NCBI GenBank assembly: GCA_020536535.1
Contig: JAHLWZ010000761.1
Location: 1-46,487, forward strand
Source of the DNA: Pelomyxa schiedti
Taxonomy: Eukaryota; Evosea; Pelobiontida; Pelomyxidae
Direction: 5' to 3'
DNA: 46,487 nt
A model generated the notes under the pieces. That model had not been told where the DNA came from. It saw only the letters and a list, made by a program, of their open reading frames with translations, and searched no databases. Positions 41,991 to 46,487 of the stretch are shown here, one piece after another. Position numbers and translations under genes: made by a program. The stretch's first letter is position 1; each line of letters starts with the position of its first letter.

Positions 41991-44900
41991 ATGCCGTCCT
42001 CGTCCTCTTCGAAGGTTGGTTCGCAATTACGTTTTTCCCTTTCCCGAGATTAGTTCCCTTGTTAACGATGGTTCTTCTTCTTCTTTTTTTTTTTTTTTCT
42101 TCCCTGGCTTCCTTCGATATGCTAGAAGAAAAAGGTGTTTCTTCCCTTCCATACGATTTCTAAAAAATAAACTAAACTAAACCAATCCAAACATTTACGA
42201 ATTTGTAGGGGACACCAGAGGTTAAGAAACACGACAAGTCCAGCAGTAGCGGCTCCAAGAAAAAGTCCAGCAGTAGCAGTTCCAAGAAACATTCCGGCAA
42301 GATACATGTAGGACTTGGGATTGGTGGTAAGGCGGGCTTGGGTATTCACAAACCCCACATTGAGGTGAAAATTGGCGGCAAAACCAAATCCAAATCCAAG
42401 TCTAGCAGTTCCAAAAAAACCAAATCCGCAGTCCACCTACATGCTGGTGGTTCCCTCGAGCATCCACACGTTGAAGTTGGAGTGGAGGTTAAGCCCCACG
42501 TCGAAGTTGACGTGAAGCCGCACGTTGAAGTTGGAGTGGAGGTTAAGCCCCACGTTGAAGTTGAAGCCGCTGTACCACACAGCGAAGTTAGTGTGGAGCT
42601 TCCTCATGTGGAAGTTACCCCCCATGTAGACGTGCATCTTCCCCGTCCAGAAGTTCACGCTGAAAAGCCACATGGTGAGGTTACCCCACATGTAGAGGTG
42701 CATCTTCCCCATCCAGAAGTTCAAATTGCGGCCAATGCGGATTTACACCCACATGTGGAGGGTCAAGCAGAGAAGCCCCACATTGCAGTCGAAGTCAAGC
42801 CACACGTCGAAGTCCACACTGAGCTGCCGCACATTGAGGCTGAAGTTAAACCTCACCTTGACATTCACGCTGAAAAGCCACATATCGAAGTCCACATTGA
42901 CAAGCAACACGAGATTCCCTCAGGAGAGCTACATGTTGAAGTCCACTCAGATAAACCACTGATTCACGGTGCGCCTCATATTGGGATTCATCCTGGAGTC
43001 CATGCTGAGAAACCGCATGTTGAAGTAAAACCACACATTGAGGTTCATGCTACTCCCCACGGCGAAGTAGAGGTGAAGCCAAAAGTGGAGGTTGAGGTTA
43101 AACCGTATGTAGATGTTCAGCCTACTATCCCTCATGCTGAAGTACATGTGAATGCGCCACACGTTGAAATGCATATCGAAAAGCCACACCTTGAGATTCA
43201 CCCCTCAGTTCATGTAGACCCCCAACCTCACCTCGATGCCCATATTGAAAAACCACATGTTGATCTCCACCCTACATCACATATCGAAGCTCACACCGAA
43301 ACGCCGCACGTTGAAGTCCACCCTCATGTTGAAGTACATGTTGAGCCTGCAGCGAAGGTAGAAATTGTAGGCAAGAAAAAGTCAAGTAGCTCCGAGAAAC
43401 ATAAACTGGGCTTGAAGCTTGGTTTCAAGATTGGAGCCAAGAAATCCTCTAGTTCAGGCAAAAGAAAAGCTTCTCTTCACGCCGATGTAAGCGTGAAGAA
43501 GCCAGAAATAGACACAAAGATTGCTGCCAATCTTGAGGTCACAGGAAAGAAAAAGAGTAGCAGCTCCTCGAAGAAACGGAGTCTGAAAATAGGCGTTCCT
43601 AAAATCGGCCTTGGACTAGGAATAGGAAAGAAATCCAGCAGTTCTGAAAAAAAGAAGGCTGCAATGAAGGGAAAAGTGGAGGTTGCGGCAACGAAGCCTG
43701 CTCTTGAAGGCCATGCTTCTATCAAGGTTAAGGCTGGAAGCAAATCCAGCAGTTCAAAAAAGAAAAAACTCATCAACTTACCTTCTGTGACTCTCGGCAA
43801 GAAGTCGAGCAGTTCCGAAAAGAGAAAAGCACTTAAAGTAGCAGTGGAAGGAAAACTACCTGATATCAGCGCAACAGGTTCTGTTACAGTGGAGAAGAAA
43901 CCGGAACTAGTAGTAGGAGCTACGGTTGAAGTTTCTACTGGAAAGGTAGAAATAGAGGCAAAAAAACCAGAAGGAGAAGTTCACGTCAAAGCGGAAATTT
44001 CAACTAAGAAGAAATCTAGCAGTTCAAGCAAGCACAAGCTTGAGCTTCCCAAGGTTACACTTCCCAGTGTTGAGCTACCCAAAGTGGAACTTCCCAGCGT
44101 TGAGCTCCCTAAAGTTCATCTTGGCTTTGGGAAAAAGAAATCCAGCAGTTCAGAGAAAAGGAAAGTTTCCCTCAAAGCCGAGGCCAGCATAAAACCAGAA
44201 ACCACAAAGGCACCTGGTGAGGAAATACCAGCTGTACCTCACACAAAAGTGGAGGTTACAGTAAAGAAGTCCAGCAGCTCTTCAAAGAAACGGACCTTGA
44301 AGATAACTCCTCCAACTTTGGGCCTCGGCCTCAATTTAGGGGGAAAGAAATCCAGCAGTTCCGGAAAAAGGAAAGCAACTATCAGTGTAGAAGTCCACAA
44401 GAAAGAGCCGGAAGTTGTTGCGCCAACAGGACACTTGGACTTGTCAATAAAACACCCTGAACCAGAACCCAAGGTGGAAGTGAAAAAGGGAGGAATGTTT
44501 GCCAACCTTACAGCCAAATTACCAAAAAAGAGTAGCAGCAGCTCGCATAAATCAGGCAAAGCAAAGGCATTTGTACCTCTAAATACTCCAGTTATCAGTG
44601 TGGATCACAAGAAATCCTCTTCTTCATCCAGCAAAAAAGTCAAAGCTGCAGTTAAAATAGACATACCAACTCCAAAAGTTGCGGTACAAGTTGAGCCCAA
44701 GGTTGAGGTGAAGGTTGATGGGAAGGCAGAAGCCAAGGCAGACGTGAAGGTGGAGATCGAGAAGCCAAAGGTGGGGATCGACCTCAAGGCTGGTGGCAAG
44801 AAATCGAAATCTTCCTCCTCGAGCTCACGGAAGAGGAGAGCAGCTGGAATCAAGGTCGAAATCGGCCATCCGAAGTTGGGAGTTGACATCAAGGCCAGCG

Positions 44901-46487
44901 GAAAGAAATCGGGATCGTCCTCCTCGCCCTCACCAAAGAGGAAAGCGGGAATCAAGTTCGGCATCGAGAAACCGAAGTTTGGAGTTGAAATCAAAACTGG
45001 GGCAAAGAAATCAGACAGCTCTTCATCCAGGAAGAGGAAAGCAGCCGCAGCCGTGAAGGTCGACGCTGGGATCAAGGTTGGTGGTGGAATCGCAGTCACA
45101 GGTGACAAACCAAAGATGGACGTTGGCATTGGTGTTAAGGTCGATGGAACCAAAAAGAAGAGCACATCCTCGAGCTCGCGGAAGAGGAAAGCGGGAATCA
45201 AGGTCGAGATCGAGAAACCGAAGTTGGGCATTAACATCAAGGCCGGAGCAAAGAAACCAAGTAGCTCTTCATCCAGGAAGAGGAAAGCAGCCGCAGCGGC
45301 GAAGGTCGACGCTGGGATCAAGGTTGATGGTGGAATCGCAGTCACAGGCGACAAACCAAAGATTGACGTTGGCGTGAAGGTTGACTCGCCCAAAAAGAAG
45401 AGCACGTCGTCGAGCTCTCGCAAGAGAAAGTTGGGAATCAAGATCGACATTCCCAAGCCAAAGATCGGTGTCGAAATTTCAAAGAAACCCTCATCATCCT
45501 CGAGCTCCCGGAAGAGGAAAGCAGCACTCAAGGTTGACATCGAGACGCCAAAGGTGGATGCTGGTGTCAAGGTTGATGCTGGAATCAAGGTCAGCGGTGA
45601 CAAACCAAAAGTTGAACCGATGAAGAAGAGTGGAGGGTTCTTTGGCTTCTTCGGCGGTCCCAAGGCTACTGTGGATGTCCAAGTTGATGGAAAGAAAGCC
45701 ACTTCGTCGAGCTCGCGAAAGAGGAAAGCAGCACTCAAGGTTGATGCCGGTGCAAAGGTTGATGCTGGAATCAAGATCAGTGGTGACAAGCCAACGATTG
45801 GAGCCACTGTGAAGGTCGATGCAGGAAAAAAGAAGTCAACATCATCCAGCTCACGGAAGAGAAAAGCAGGAATGAAGGTTGACATCGAAACACCGAAGTT
45901 GGGTGGCGACGTGAAGATTGATGTTGGGAAGAAGAAATCGTCTTCGAGCTCAAGAAAGAGGAAAGCAGGACTTGCGATCGGTCTCGACAAACCAAAGCTC
46001 AACATTGACCTGCATGCTGGCATCAAGAAATCAACATCGTCCTCGAGCTCACGGAAGAGGAAAGCCGGAATCAAGGTTGGAATTGAAAAACCCGAAGTTG
46101 GCATCAAGGTGGCAGTTGACGGAAAGAAGAGCGAAAGCAGCTCATCCAAGAAGAGGAAACTTCACTTGGAGGCCAGCGGGAAGAAGCCTGACGTTCACGT
46201 GAACGTGGACGCCAAGCCGTCTGTCGAGGTCAGGGTCGAACCACCCAAAGCAGACGTCAAGGTTGAACCACCAAAGGTGGATGCCAAGGCGGGCGTCAAA
46301 GTTGATGCCAAGGTTGAAGTCAAGAAACCAGGATTCTTTGACAGCATCTTCTCCAAGAAAGAGCCTCCCAAGGTTGAGGTGAAGGTTGATGTGCATGCTG
46401 GCAAAAAGGTTTCCACATCGTCGAGCTCTCGGAAGAGGAAAGCTGCAATCAAGGTCGAAAAGCCAAAGGTGGAAGTTGCAATTGATG
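41991..46487 (+). CDS. Giant Lys/Ser and His/Val repeat protein, AHNAK-like in composition (partial, runs off window)
   Basis: Exon 1 (41991-42014) reads MPSSSSSK. A 194-bp intron ends at 42208, and exon 2 is then open without a stop to the window end, over 1,420 codons. There are three parts. First, a short KKSSSS/KTKSK basic block. Second (about 42447-43350), an array of short units such as KPHVEVHAEKPHIEV with alternating His/Val/Glu. Third (43370 to end), about 25 copies of a KK-SSSS(S)-(S/E/R)KRK block alternating with 25-45 residues of KVDIExPKxxVxxKVDAG-type strands. Stretches such as LPKVELPSVELPKV recall AHNAK repeats. There is no signal peptide. KRKA clusters suggest nuclear localisation and Ser runs suggest heavy phosphorylation; both are inference. 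No enzyme domain is seen in the part available. Confidence 0.8.
42447..43350 (+). repeat. PHVEV-type coding repeat array
   Basis: Tandem 8-15-residue units built on P-H-(V/I)-E-V followed by a variable Lys/Glu/His segment, about 30 copies by eye. DNA units are degenerate (CCACACGTTGAAGTTG and relatives), so the array is old or under selection for the protein pattern. Confidence 0.75.
43372..46450 (+). repeat. KKSSSS(S)-KRK coding repeat array
   Basis: About 25 copies of a Lys-Lys, Ser4-6, Lys-Arg-Lys block at 30-70-residue spacing. Copies up to about 44650 use AGCAGT serine codons (TCCAGCAGTTC). Copies beyond 44790 mostly use TCG/TCC plus AGCTC (TCGTCGAGCTC) followed by CGGAAGAGGAAAGC. This indicates a later local expansion of the right-hand block. 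Confidence 0.8.

Noticed and set aside
44605-46149. 514-codon open frame on the minus strand, rich in FLFRELDD-type repeats
   Set aside because: It is the exact antisense of the KKSSSS-KRK repeat gene. The AAG/GAA/TC-rich coding strand rarely produces stop codons in the complement, and there is no independent start or splice context.
1-46487. CRISPR arrays, bacterial operons, rRNA or tRNA genes
   Set aside because: No regularly spaced direct repeats, Shine-Dalgarno-linked gene sets, rRNA cores or tRNA cloverleaf with A/B boxes were found. The introns and gene types are eukaryotic.

Overview
This window comes from a compact, intron-dense nuclear genome of a unicellular eukaryote. Almost every gene is broken by GT-AG introns of about 40-55 bp, many ending in long T tracts. 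Neighbouring genes are separated by only about 65-400 bp and alternate in strand. The gene content (RhoGAP, RasGAP, Sec7/PH/C1, several F-box proteins, BPI/LBP-type lipid-binding protein, secreted or membrane peptidases, glycine-cleavage H protein with a mitochondrial-type presequence) suits a free-living amoeboid protist. Amoebozoa is my best guess and an archamoeba is possible, but this is inference and I cannot name a species. All gene models were spliced by eye, choosing splice sites that keep the reading frame and restore family motifs, so individual junctions may be off by a few bases.

Layout. 1-460: intergenic, with a strong hairpin and a 158-bp TA-flanked MITE-like element. 460-2610 (+): GPI-type M14 carboxypeptidase. 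2694-4680 (-): RhoGAP with a long proline-rich tail. 4979-6806 (+): MFS transporter. 6998-9706 (-): C2 domain fused to a class V aminotransferase fold that lacks the PLP lysine. 9882-11994 (-): secreted BPI/LBP-like protein. 12223-14389 (+): M28 peptidase with a membrane anchor and PA domain. 14531-16633 (-): ubiquitin-like/F-box/WD40 protein. 17173-17957 (+): GCSH. 18068-20044 (-): unknown low-complexity protein, possibly regulatory. 20418-21516 (+): RING protein. 21645-25173 (+): RasGAP. 25287-27104 (-): F-box/LRR protein. 27169-33680 (-): very large coiled-coil/WD40/C1/Sec7/PH protein with a degenerate Sec7 active site. 33810-35604 (+): F-box/RCC1-like protein. 35766-36530 (-): Mis18. 36638-38847 (+): SRRM1-like PWI/RS splicing factor. 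39072-41106 (-): membrane-anchored metallophosphoesterase. 41572-41877 (+): small unknown ORF. 41991 to the window end (+): an enormous Lys/Ser and His/Val repeat protein, still open at the edge.

The genes do not form one pathway, as expected for a eukaryote. Themes recur, however. There are small-GTPase regulators (RhoGAP, RasGAP, Sec7-PH), four ubiquitin-ligase-type proteins (UBL-F-box-WD40, F-box-LRR, F-box-RCC1, RING), and an extracellular/endolysosomal group in the left 15 kb (M14, BPI, M28, transporter).

The most unusual items are the C2-pseudoaminotransferase fusion, the UBL-F-box-WD40 fusion, the WD40-C1-pseudoSec7-PH giant, and the AHNAK-like KKSSSS(S)-KRK repeat protein at the right end.
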